From assembly GCA_964654155.1 (NCBI GenBank), contig CAZZGL010000044.1, positions 1-11,518 on the forward strand: 11,518 bases of DNA. Reading direction: 5' to 3'. Source of the DNA: CAG-826 sp964654155. GTDB lineage: Bacteria > Bacillota_I > Bacilli_A > RFN20 > CAG-826. The translations under genes were made by a program, and so were the position numbers. Below the pieces are notes generated by a model. It saw only the letters and a program-made list of their open reading frames with translations, searched no databases and was not told where the DNA came from. This document shows positions 1 through 6,478 of the stretch, one piece after another. Each line of letters opens with the position of its first letter. The stretch's first letter is position 1.

Positions 1-175
1 TAATTGTTTTAAATCAAAGGATAAATATTTATTTCATATAATTATCGGATGAATAATGATTACAGAAGCGCACTCAATGCTATTCGTTTAAAAAATGCTT
101 TATCACAACATTTGTTTATGAACTTCAATGTGTTACTTTTGCAAATAACAGACTTTTGTAAAAATATCATTCTAT
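1..175. other. Upstream stretch without a convincing gene
   Basis: This AT-rich stretch holds no gene I can support. Plus-strand frame 1 stays open from an ATG at 49 to a stop at 223-225 (58 codons). It has no Shine-Dalgarno sequence and runs through the SRP RNA promoter and into the SRP RNA itself, so I treat it as chance. No strong hairpin followed by a T-run was seen. It probably separates the gene left of the window from the SRP RNA promoter. Confidence 0.5.
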
Positions 176-206
176 GTGACAATTTAGATAAAAATTATGC
201 TATAAT
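176..206 (+). promoter_or_regulatory. Promoter of the SRP RNA gene (extended -10)
   Basis: A perfect -10 box TATAAT lies at 201-206 and is preceded by TG at 198-199, one base before it, which makes an extended -10 element (TGCTATAAT). A possible -35, GTGACA at 176-181, is 19 bp upstream; this spacing is long, but an extended -10 tolerates a poor -35. The seventh base after the box is G213, which is exactly the first base of the SRP RNA closing helix, so position and product agree. Confidence 0.8.
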
Positions 207-212
207 AACTTT

Positions 213-292
213 GCCATTGCGATAAGCTGGTGTGAACCTGGTCAGGACGGGAACGTAGCAGCCATAAGCATTCATCTTATGTGCGATGGTTT
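213..292 (+). ncRNA. ffs: Small bacterial SRP RNA (4.5S/scRNA type)
   Basis: This is the RNA of the signal recognition particle, which binds Ffh and helps target nascent membrane and secreted proteins to the membrane. The conserved domain IV core is plain to see: GGTCAGG at 240-246, the apical stem ACG (247-249) and CGT (254-256) around the GGAA tetraloop (250-253), and AGCAGCC at 257-263, with the internal loop bases between. The outer helix closes as GCCATTGC (213-220) with GCGATGGT (283-290), including two G-U wobbles, and continues as ATAAG (222-226) with CTTAT (276-280). There is no Alu-like domain, so this is the short form of about 80 nt and not the roughly 270-nt Bacillus form. Seven Ts (290-296) follow the helix, so the closing stem may also act as the terminator. 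tadA starts at 320, leaving almost no room for a separate promoter. Confidence 0.95.
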
Positions 293-319
293 TTTTATTT
301 GTTAGAGGATGTTAATTAT

Positions 320-784
320 ATGAATATACATGAAAAATTTATGAAAGAAGCTCTAAAAGAAGCACAAAAAGCGTATCAAAAAGATGAAGTACCTATTGGA
401 TGTGTAATTGTTAAAGATGGAAAAATTATATCTAGAGGCCATAATTTAAGAGAAAAAACTAATGATACAACTGCACATGCAGAAATCGTTGCAATTAGAA
501 AAGCAACGAAAAAAATGAAATCATGGAGATTAGAAAATTGTGACATGTACATAACTATAGAACCTTGTTCTATGTGTGCAGGTGCAATTGTATGGAGTAG
601 GATTAAACATGTTTATTTTGGTGCAAAAGATGTCAAAGGAGGAGCGCTTGGATCTTCTTTTAATTTATTTGAAGTGCCTAATATTAATCATAGACCTGAA
701 GTAAATGGAGGAATATTAGAAGCAGAAGCGGCATCTTTAATGAAAAACTTTTTTAAGCAAAAAAGAGAAAATAAAAAAGAATAA
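320..784 (+). CDS. tadA: tRNA-specific adenosine deaminase TadA
   Basis: TadA deaminates A34 to inosine in the anticodon of tRNA-Arg(ACG) in the cytoplasm, letting one tRNA read CGU, CGC and CGA. The 154-residue product has the complete cytidine/deoxycytidylate deaminase zinc site: HAE at residues 53-55 (H53 zinc ligand, E55 proton shuttle) and PCSMC at 82-86 (C83 and C86 ligands). These are followed by the family sequence AGAIVWSRIKHVYFGAKD. The length is normal for the family. I chose ATG 320 because AGAGGAT at 304-310 is a fitting ribosome binding site. The frame is also open upstream to a GTG at 281, but that codon lies inside the SRP RNA. No promoter is visible between SRP RNA and tadA, so expression by read-through of the SRP RNA terminator is likely. 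In Bacillus subtilis tadA and the SRP RNA gene are also neighbours, but in the opposite order. Confidence 0.95.
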   Translation: MNIHEKFMKEALKEAQKAYQKDEVPIGCVIVKDGKIISRGHNLREKTNDTTAHAEIVAIRKATKKMKSWRLENCDMYITIEPCSMCAGAIVWSRIKHVYFGAKDVKGGALGSSFNLFEVPNINHRPEVNGGILEAEAASLMKNFFKQKRENKKE

Positions 785-826
785 TATAATATTTATAAAA
801 GAACAAACTAATATAGGGTGATGAAA

Positions 827-1177
827 ATGAAGCATGTATATAAAATATGTACAGCTTTTCTGCTTTTATTTTCAATAATTTTTATTGGTTCTGTGTCGGT
901 TTTTCTGCTAAAAAAGCCAAATTTGCCAAAAGAAAATGAAACTTCGCAAATTATAGTAGATGAATATATTGTTGATAAAAGAATAATTGATAATCAAACG
1001 AGTTATTCATGTAAAGTAAATAAAGATATTAATGAAAATAAAGCTATTTCTGTAGCTTTTTTATTGTTTGAAAAAGAAAATAATTCTATTAATTTAACTG
1101 TTGAAGATAATAGTAAATACTACTTAGTAACTGTGTCAATATACGAGCAAGCTTCAATTGCAGTTGCGGATAAATGA
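827..1177 (+). CDS. Small single-pass membrane protein, unknown function
   Basis: I do not recognise this 116-residue protein. Residues about 5-27 (ICTAFLLLFSIIFIGSVSVF) form one hydrophobic helix with Lys on both sides. No signal-peptidase or lipobox motif is visible, so it is probably an N-terminal anchor with an extracytoplasmic tail of about 88 residues. The tail is polar, with alternating hydrophobic stretches that suggest beta strands (for example AISVAFLLFEKE and YYLVTVSIYE) and a single Cys in SYSCKV. The start is ambiguous. GTG 818, ATG 821 and ATG 827 are all in frame. I prefer 827 because GGGTGAT (816-822) pairs with the 16S rRNA tail at a usable distance only for that codon. It lies 42 bases after tadA and may share its transcript. 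It ends with TGA, which shows that TGA is a stop here. Translation as a real gene is likely but not certain. Confidence 0.7.
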   Translation: MKHVYKICTAFLLLFSIIFIGSVSVFLLKKPNLPKENETSQIIVDEYIVDKRIIDNQTSYSCKVNKDINENKAISVAFLLFEKENNSINLTVEDNSKYYLVTVSIYEQASIAVADK

Positions 1178-1196
1178 TAAAAAGTAATTGATAATA

Positions 1197-1219
1197 AATG
1201 ATTATTAATCATTATTTTT
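1197..1219 (+). terminator. Weak AT-rich terminator candidate
   Basis: AATGATTA (1197-1204) and TAATCATT (1206-1213) are a perfect inverted repeat, followed by ATTTTT (1214-1219). The stem is almost all A-T and so is weak, but it lies 20 bases after a stop codon and before a new promoter. It could end the SRP-tadA-small protein transcript. Confidence 0.4.
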
Positions 1220-1258
1220 AAAAGATTCGATTTAAAAAAATATTTTTGTGAGCAGAAA

Positions 1259-1281
1259 TATAATGTATAATATACATTATA
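1259..1281. promoter_or_regulatory. Perfect palindrome over the -10 region: probable operator
   Basis: TATAATGTAT (1259-1268) and ATACATTATA (1272-1281) are perfect inverted repeats of 10 bp separated by AAT, 23 bp in all. The site contains two TATAAT boxes (1259-1264 and 1266-1271). With the second box, transcription would start near 1278, inside the right arm, about 20 bases before the GTG start of the next gene. The -35 is poor (TTTTTG at 1243-1248, 17 bp away). A dimeric repressor bound here would cover the -10 box and the start site. The TetR-family protein encoded third in the following operon is the natural candidate, but no sequence evidence ties it to this site. A weak mRNA hairpin is the alternative reading. 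Confidence 0.65.
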
Positions 1282-1300
1282 AGAAATGGTGGAGATGCTT

Positions 1301-3787
1301 GTGAAAAATAAAACAAAGAAAACGCAAAAGATAGAAAAGAAAAAATCAAAGTATTTTTATACTCGTTTTCAACCAGATATTAATATAGGGCTTTTGTCTT
1401 CTCAAGTTGCAGCAAGACAACAAGATGGGTTAATTAATAAAACTAAAAAACATTATTCGAAAACTTATGGACAAATTTTTAAAGAAAATTTTTTAACATT
1501 GTTTAATATTTTACTCATAATCATTGGTATTGCACTTATTTCTATTGGTCAATGGAATCAATGTTTGTTTTTGATTGTTTTAGTATTAAATATTGGTATA
1601 GGAGTGTTTCAAGACATTCGTGCAAAACATACCATTGATAAATTAAGATTAGTTACCGCTCCAAACGCAGAAGTGATAAGGGATGCTCGAGAAATGACTA
1701 TACCTTCTGATCAAATTGTTTTAGATGATATTCTTGTCTTATCTCAAGGAAAACAAATTGGTACTGACGCTGTTATTAGAAATGGAGTTGTTGAAGTTAA
1801 TGAATCTTTATTAACTGGAGAAGCAATTGCAGTAAAAAAGAAAAAAGGAGACACTGTTTTTGCAGGTTCATATGTAACTTCTGGAACGGCAGTTGTTCAA
1901 GTTGAAAGAATTGGTGACGAAAATTATGCTGAACAGCTTCAACGAAAAGCAAAAGTAGTAGATAAACCAAAATCAGAATTGTTAAGATCTTTAAATCTTA
2001 TTTTTCATATGATTAGTTTTATTATTATTCCTCTAGGTATAATAATGGCAGTGGGAAATATTGTGCAAATATCAAATGAACAAATGGAACTTGGAGCAAA
2101 AGTTAAAGATGTAATTTCTCGAACTGCCGGCTCTCTTGTAAGTATGATTCCTTCAGGAATGTTTTTACTTACTTCAATGACTCTATATACAGGAGTTATT
2201 CGATTAGGTAAGAAACATACATCGGTGCAGGAATTGTATAGTATTGAAATGCTTGCTAGAGTTGATACACTATGCTTAGATAAAACTGGAACTATAACTG
2301 ATGGAACAATGAGTGTTGAAGATGTAATTGTTTTTGATGATTTTAAAGGAATTGATTTAGATTCAATAATGGGTTCTTATTTAAAAGCGGTTAATGATTC
2401 TAATCAAACTGCAGTTGCCATGATGCAAAAGTATCCGTTCAATAATGTGTATGAGCCAATTGCAGTACTTCCATTTTCTAGTGATAGAAAATGTTCGGCT
2501 GTATCGTTTAAAGGAAAGGGAACATATTTATTTGGCGCTCCTGAATATGTTTATAAAGGAAAAGATAAAGAAATATTAAAACAAATTAGACATTATACAA
2601 GCAGAGGTACACGTGTATTAATGCTAGCATATACAAAAGCTAAATTAAAAGGAGATAATGTTCCTCAAGATGCCGAACCAGTTTCTTTATTTATTTTATA
2701 TGATCGGATAAAGGAAGATGCTGCGAAAACAATTGCTTGGTTTAGAAAAAATGATGTAAATGTAAAAATTATTTCTGGTGATAATCCAATTGCAGTTTCT
2801 GAAATTGCTAGACTTGTTGGAGTTGAAACCGCAAATCAATATATTTCCTTAGAGGGGATGCCTTTAGATGAAGTTGCGGCGATAGCAAATGATTATACAG
2901 TTTTTGGAAGAGTTACTCCCGAACAAAAAGCAGCAATTATTGAATCTTTACGAAATAATAAAAGAACTGTTGCTATGATTGGAGATGGAGTAAATGATAT
3001 TTTATCTTTGAAAAAAGCAGATTGTGCAATTGCGATGGCAGCGGGTTCTGAGGCGGCAATGGATGTTGCTCATCTTGTTTTATTAGATTCTAATTTTAGT
3101 GTTTTACCTGATATAGTTGCAGAAGGAAGAAGAGCTATTTCTAATTTACAAAATGTTTCTTCTTTATTCTTAAATAAAACGATATTTAGTATTTTCTTTT
3201 CTATAATTTGGGCGGTCGTTATGTTTTCTATATTGCCACCTAAATATAAAGTTTTTCCATTCTCAACGAATAATTTCTATGTTTGGGAAATGTTAGCGAT
3301 AGGACTTGCATCATTCTTTATGGCAATACAGCCAAATAAAAAAAGAATATCGGGTAATTTTGTAACAAATGTTATTCAAAAAGCTCTTCCAGGGGGAATT
3401 GCAATAACTTTAGGAGTATCTGCTTACTTTGTTTTTAGAAACCAAGGAATGCTTGATTTTGGTATTCCAGAAGGAGAAACTAAAATTGCTGCAGAAACAT
3501 GCAGTTGTATATTAATGTATGTAATGTCATATGTAGTTTTATTAAGAGTGTGTTTGCCATTTAATAAATATAGAGGTATTCTTTTTGCTTCATGCGTTAG
3601 TTTAGGGGTATTAGCGATTTTAGTAACTGAACTAATTGCAACAAATTCATCAGAGTCACTTTTAGGTATATCGATAAAATCATTAAGTAGTGATAATGTT
3701 AAGGGATTATTTATTGTATTAATTCCAACATTAGTTTTCTACTATATTTCTGATAGATTATTATTAACTTGGACAAAAACAAAATAG
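1301..3787 (+). CDS. CtpE-like P-type cation ATPase
   Basis: This is a membrane pump that uses an aspartyl-phosphate cycle to move a cation. Starting at GTG 1301 it has 828 residues. It shows TGEA at 172-175 (actuator domain), the phosphorylated D327 in CLDKTGTITDG, GAPEYVY in the nucleotide-binding domain, and GDGVND at 561-566. About ten membrane helices are visible, two before the actuator loop, two around residues 230-310 and six after the P domain. The TGEA instead of TGES, the VQELYSIEMLARVDTLCLDK stretch after helix 4 and the EGRRAISNLQNVSSLFLNKT stretch match the CtpE branch; mycobacterial CtpE has been linked to Ca2+ uptake. Helix 4 carries IPSGM (283-287) instead of the PEGL of classical Ca2+ pumps, so the ion cannot be assigned safely. 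GTG 1301 was chosen because GGTGGAG (1288-1294) is its ribosome binding site; ATG 1286 would have none. The next gene follows after 37 bases without a terminator. Confidence 0.9.
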   Translation: MKNKTKKTQKIEKKKSKYFYTRFQPDINIGLLSSQVAARQQDGLINKTKKHYSKTYGQIFKENFLTLFNILLIIIGIALISIGQWNQCLFLIVLVLNIGIGVFQDIRAKHTIDKLRLVTAPNAEVIRDAREMTIPSDQIVLDDILVLSQGKQIGTDAVIRNGVVEVNESLLTGEAIAVKKKKGDTVFAGSYVTSGTAVVQVERIGDENYAEQLQRKAKVVDKPKSELLRSLNLIFHMISFIIIPLGIIMAVGNIVQISNEQMELGAKVKDVISRTAGSLVSMIPSGMFLLTSMTLYTGVIRLGKKHTSVQELYSIEMLARVDTLCLDKTGTITDGTMSVEDVIVFDDFKGIDLDSIMGSYLKAVNDSNQTAVAMMQKYPFNNVYEPIAVLPFSSDRKCSAVSFKGKGTYLFGAPEYVYKGKDKEILKQIRHYTSRGTRVLMLAYTKAKLKGDNVPQDAEPVSLFILYDRIKEDAAKTIAWFRKNDVNVKIISGDNPIAVSEIARLVGVETANQYISLEGMPLDEVAAIANDYTVFGRVTPEQKAAIIESLRNNKRTVAMIGDGVNDILSLKKADCAIAMAAGSEAAMDVAHLVLLDSNFSVLPDIVAEGRRAISNLQNVSSLFLNKTIFSIFFSIIWAVVMFSILPPKYKVFPFSTNNFYVWEMLAIGLASFFMAIQPNKKRISGNFVTNVIQKALPGGIAITLGVSAYFVFRNQGMLDFGIPEGETKIAAETCSCILMYVMSYVVLLRVCLPFNKYRGILFASCVSLGVLAILVTELIATNSSESLLGISIKSLSSDNVKGLFIVLIPTLVFYYISDRLLLTWTKTK

Positions 3788-3824
3788 TTAGAATAAGTCA
3801 ACATATTCAAAGGAGGAACAATAA

Positions 3825-4730
3825 ATGAAAATTTCAAATGAAGTTAGACAAGCTTTGCTAAATCATAGACCTGTTGTTGCATTAGAATCAACAATTATTT
3901 CTCATGGGATGCCTTATCCTAAAAATGTTGAAACTGCACTTTTAGTGGAACAAACAATTCGTGAAAACGGAGCAATACCGGCAACAATAGGTATTATTAA
4001 TGGTGAAGCTATTATAGGAATGTCAAAAGAAGAAATTGAAGAATTTGGTAAAAGAAAAGACATTGTTAAAGTTTCAAGAAGAGATTTACCAATTGTTTAT
4101 GCTAAAAAATTATGGGGAGCCACAACAGTTGCAGCGACAATGATTTTAGCAAAACAAGCCGATATTGAAATTTTTGTAACAGGTGGAATTGGAGGAGTTC
4201 ATCGCGAAGGAAATAAAACTTTTGATATTTCCGCAGATCTTCAAGAATTGTGTAAAACAGATGTTACTGTTGTTTGTGCGGGAGCCAAAGCTATTTTAGA
4301 CCTCCCTTTAACTTTAGAATATCTTGAAACAATGGGAGTCCCTGTTTTAGGATATCAAACGGAAGAATTACCAGCTTTTTATACACGTAAAAGCGGTTTA
4401 AAAGTTGATTACTGTATTGATGATGTTCAAGATTTTGCTAGAATAATAAGAAGAAAAAGAAAAGAAAGATTACAAGGTGGAATATTGATTACTAATCCTA
4501 TTCCTGAAAAATATGCAATGGATGAAAAAATTATTAATAACGCGATTAATCAAGCTTTAAAAGAAGCTGAAAAAAATGGAATTTGTGGTAAAGAAATAAC
4601 CCCATTCTTGCTTAAAAAAGTTGTTGAATTAACAGGCGGAGAATCCTTAGAAGCTAATATTCAATTAGTGTTAAATAATGCAAGATTAGGAGCAAAAATT
4701 GCGTGTGAAATATGCGAACTTAAAAAGTGA
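3825..4730 (+). CDS. psuG: Pseudouridine-5'-phosphate glycosidase PsuG
   Basis: PsuG reversibly cleaves the C-glycosidic bond of pseudouridine 5'-phosphate to uracil and ribose 5-phosphate, using a metal ion and a Schiff-base lysine. The 301-residue product is full length and has the family blocks in order: ALESTIISHGMPYP near 19-32 (E21), GGIGGVHR (120-127), ISADL (135-139, metal ligand D138), CAGAK (151-155, catalytic K155), ILDLPLTLEYLETMGVPV, TNPIPE, EITPFLL and ELTGGESLEAN (N278). These residues line up with E31, D149, K166 and N289 of the E. coli enzyme with a constant offset of 10-11. AGGAGG at 3811-3816, eight bases before the ATG, fixes the start. Neither the usual partner, the pseudouridine kinase PsuK, nor a nucleoside transporter is encoded in this window. 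The gene sits between an ion pump and a TetR regulator. Confidence 0.95.
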   Translation: MKISNEVRQALLNHRPVVALESTIISHGMPYPKNVETALLVEQTIRENGAIPATIGIINGEAIIGMSKEEIEEFGKRKDIVKVSRRDLPIVYAKKLWGATTVAATMILAKQADIEIFVTGGIGGVHREGNKTFDISADLQELCKTDVTVVCAGAKAILDLPLTLEYLETMGVPVLGYQTEELPAFYTRKSGLKVDYCIDDVQDFARIIRRKRKERLQGGILITNPIPEKYAMDEKIINNAINQALKEAEKNGICGKEITPFLLKKVVELTGGESLEANIQLVLNNARLGAKIACEICELKK

Positions 4731-4740
4731 GAAGTAAAAA

Positions 4741-5295
4741 ATGAAAACAGAACAAAAATTAGGACTAAAATTGAAGGATTTGATGACAACAGAGCCTTTA
4801 GATCAAATAACAGTTAGTCGATTAACAAAATTATGTGGTATTAATAGACAAACATTTTATTATCATTTTCGTGATATTTACGATCTTTTAACATGGGTGT
4901 TTTTAAATGAATCAATTCAAGAAATTGAAACTGCTTCAAATTATAAAGAGGCTCTATATGCTTTTTTTACATATATTGAAAAAAATCATGATTTTGTAAA
5001 GAATGTTGTTTCTAGTGCGGGAAGAGATTTATTTATAGATTTTTTATCTGAATCCTTGTTTGCGGTACAAATGAGATCGTTAACTTTAAAAGATACTAAT
5101 AAAGTATTATCTCTTGAAGATAAAAGATTTATTGCTAGGTTTTATAACCCGGCAATTATAGCGGTTTTTGTTCGTTTTGTTGATAATGGTATGAAAGAGA
5201 AAAAAGAAGATTTAATTAACAGATTAGAAATTCTTTGTGATGGATATATTGATCAAGCGATTGAAAGATTCGAAAAGAGATATAAGAGGAAATAG
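4741..5295 (+). CDS. TetR-family transcriptional regulator, DhaS type
   Basis: This is a 184-residue DNA-binding regulator. The N-terminal TetR domain is clear: ITVSRLTKLCGINRQTFYYH (23-42) followed by FRDIYDLLTWVF, the helix-turn-helix and the start of helix 4. The NRQTFYYHF-DIYDLL wording is typical of the subgroup that includes DhaS, the TetR-type activator of dihydroxyacetone kinase genes, and many uncharacterised firmicute regulators. The C-terminal ligand or dimer domain (about 60-184) is helical and has no recognisable ligand signature. It starts 10 bases after psuG with only a weak ribosome binding site (GTGAGAAG, 4727-4734). It ends one base before the next ATG, so coupled translation within one mRNA is likely. 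It could regulate its own operon through the 23-bp palindrome at 1259-1281; that link is inference. Whether it represses or activates cannot be read from the sequence. Confidence 0.88.
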   Translation: MKTEQKLGLKLKDLMTTEPLDQITVSRLTKLCGINRQTFYYHFRDIYDLLTWVFLNESIQEIETASNYKEALYAFFTYIEKNHDFVKNVVSSAGRDLFIDFLSESLFAVQMRSLTLKDTNKVLSLEDKRFIARFYNPAIIAVFVRFVDNGMKEKKEDLINRLEILCDGYIDQAIERFEKRYKRK

Positions 5296-5296
5296 T

Positions 5297-6478
5297 ATGG
5301 ATTGCTTTGATTATATGGTGCCTACTAGACTTATTGTAGGAAAAGAAAAAGAAAATTGCGTAGGAGAGATTATTAAACAATATAATTATCAAAGAATATT
5401 AATTGTTTTTGGACAAAAATCAGTAAAAGAATCAGGTTTATTGAGTCGAGTTGAAGAATCGCTAAAGAATAATCAAATTGAATATGTTTTATTAGGAGGA
5501 GTGGAACCAAATCCGAAATTAACTTTTGTTATTAAAGGAATTGAAATAGCTAGAAAAGAACAAATTGACTTTGTTTTAGCTGTTGGAGGCGGCTCTGTTA
5601 TAGATGCCGCAAAATCGATATGTGCAGGATACTATTATGATGGAAACCCATATGATTTTAATGATAAAAAAGTTATTTTAACAAAATCATTACCGCTTGG
5701 AACAATTTTAACACTTGCGGCATCAGGAAGTGAAATGTCGACTTCTTGTGTAATATCTGATGATTCAAGAAGTCAAAAGAAAGGATTTAATAGCGAACTT
5801 AATAGACCGTTATTTTCAATTTTAAATTCGGAGTTAACTTATAGTGTAAATAAATATCAAACAGCATGTGGAATAGTGGATATTATGATGCATACATTAG
5901 AAAGATATTTTAATCCTTCGTTAAATCTTGAATTTGCTGATGACATTGCGATAGGATTATTAAAATCAGTAAAGAAAGCAGGAGAGGTTGTTATTAATGA
6001 CTTGACAAATTATGAGGCTAGAAGGACTTTAATGCTTGCTGGTGCTTTTTCTCATAATGGATTAACTGGTATTGGAAAGAAAACGCCGATGCCTGTGCAT
6101 CAATTAGAACATGCGTTAAGTGGCTGTTATGATTTTGTTGCTCATGGAGCGGGACTTGCTGTTTTATTTCCGAAGTGGTCTATGTTATACTATAGAAGCG
6201 ATGTGAAAAAATTCTCTTATTTTGCACGTGAAGTTATGGATATTAAAGAAGAAGACGAATGCAAAGCAGCATATCTTGGAATCGTGGCGATCCAATCCTT
6301 CTTCAAAAAACTAGGTATGCCAGTTAACTTTAAAGAATTAGGAATTGAAAATCCTAATATTGATAAGCTTTTAGAAGTTTTGTTTGATAAAAGAGAACAT
6401 ATTGAAAGTCTTGGTGGAAAGATTGATCGCAAAAAAGCAGAAGAAATATATTTATACTGCTTAAGGGAGGATTTTTAA
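5297..6478 (+). CDS. Iron-containing alcohol dehydrogenase (BdhA/YqhD type)
   Basis: This cytoplasmic NAD(P)H-dependent alcohol/aldehyde oxidoreductase belongs to the group III, iron-dependent family. The 393-residue product has the nucleotide-binding signature AVGGGSVIDAAK (95-106) and PNPKL before it, TLAASGSEMS (139-148), and the metal ligands D195 and H199 in GIVDIMMHTLERYF, then H268 and H283 (HQLEHALSG...VAHGAGLAVL). The DxxxH-LERYF and AHGAGLA wording points to the butanol dehydrogenase/YqhD branch, whose members reduce a broad range of aldehydes. The true substrate is unknown. I start it at ATG 5297 because AGAGGA (5285-5290) fits as ribosome binding site and the N-terminus (FDYMVPTRLIVGK) is that of the family; a longer in-frame start at 5237 would overlap the upstream gene by 59 bases. 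The regulator ends one base upstream, and the next gene begins directly after the stop codon. Confidence 0.92.
   Translation: MDCFDYMVPTRLIVGKEKENCVGEIIKQYNYQRILIVFGQKSVKESGLLSRVEESLKNNQIEYVLLGGVEPNPKLTFVIKGIEIARKEQIDFVLAVGGGSVIDAAKSICAGYYYDGNPYDFNDKKVILTKSLPLGTILTLAASGSEMSTSCVISDDSRSQKKGFNSELNRPLFSILNSELTYSVNKYQTACGIVDIMMHTLERYFNPSLNLEFADDIAIGLLKSVKKAGEVVINDLTNYEARRTLMLAGAFSHNGLTGIGKKTPMPVHQLEHALSGCYDFVAHGAGLAVLFPKWSMLYYRSDVKKFSYFAREVMDIKEEDECKAAYLGIVAIQSFFKKLGMPVNFKELGIENPNIDKLLEVLFDKREHIESLGGKIDRKKAEEIYLYCLREDF

Noticed and set aside
49..225. 58-codon open frame on the plus strand upstream of and into the SRP RNA
   Set aside because: It lacks a ribosome binding site, runs through the SRP RNA promoter and RNA, and its translation resembles no known protein.
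281..319. N-terminal extension of TadA from a GTG at 281
   Set aside because: The codon lies inside the SRP RNA closing helix; ATG 320 has a proper ribosome binding site and gives the normal TadA N-terminus.
1175..1177. Possible UGA=Trp recoding, suggested by the low GC content
   Set aside because: TGA ends the small membrane protein and psuG at family-consistent lengths, and Trp positions use TGG.
6217..6432. 71-codon minus-strand open frame
   Set aside because: It is wholly inside the alcohol dehydrogenase gene, which is supported by motifs throughout; the antisense translation has no protein-like pattern.
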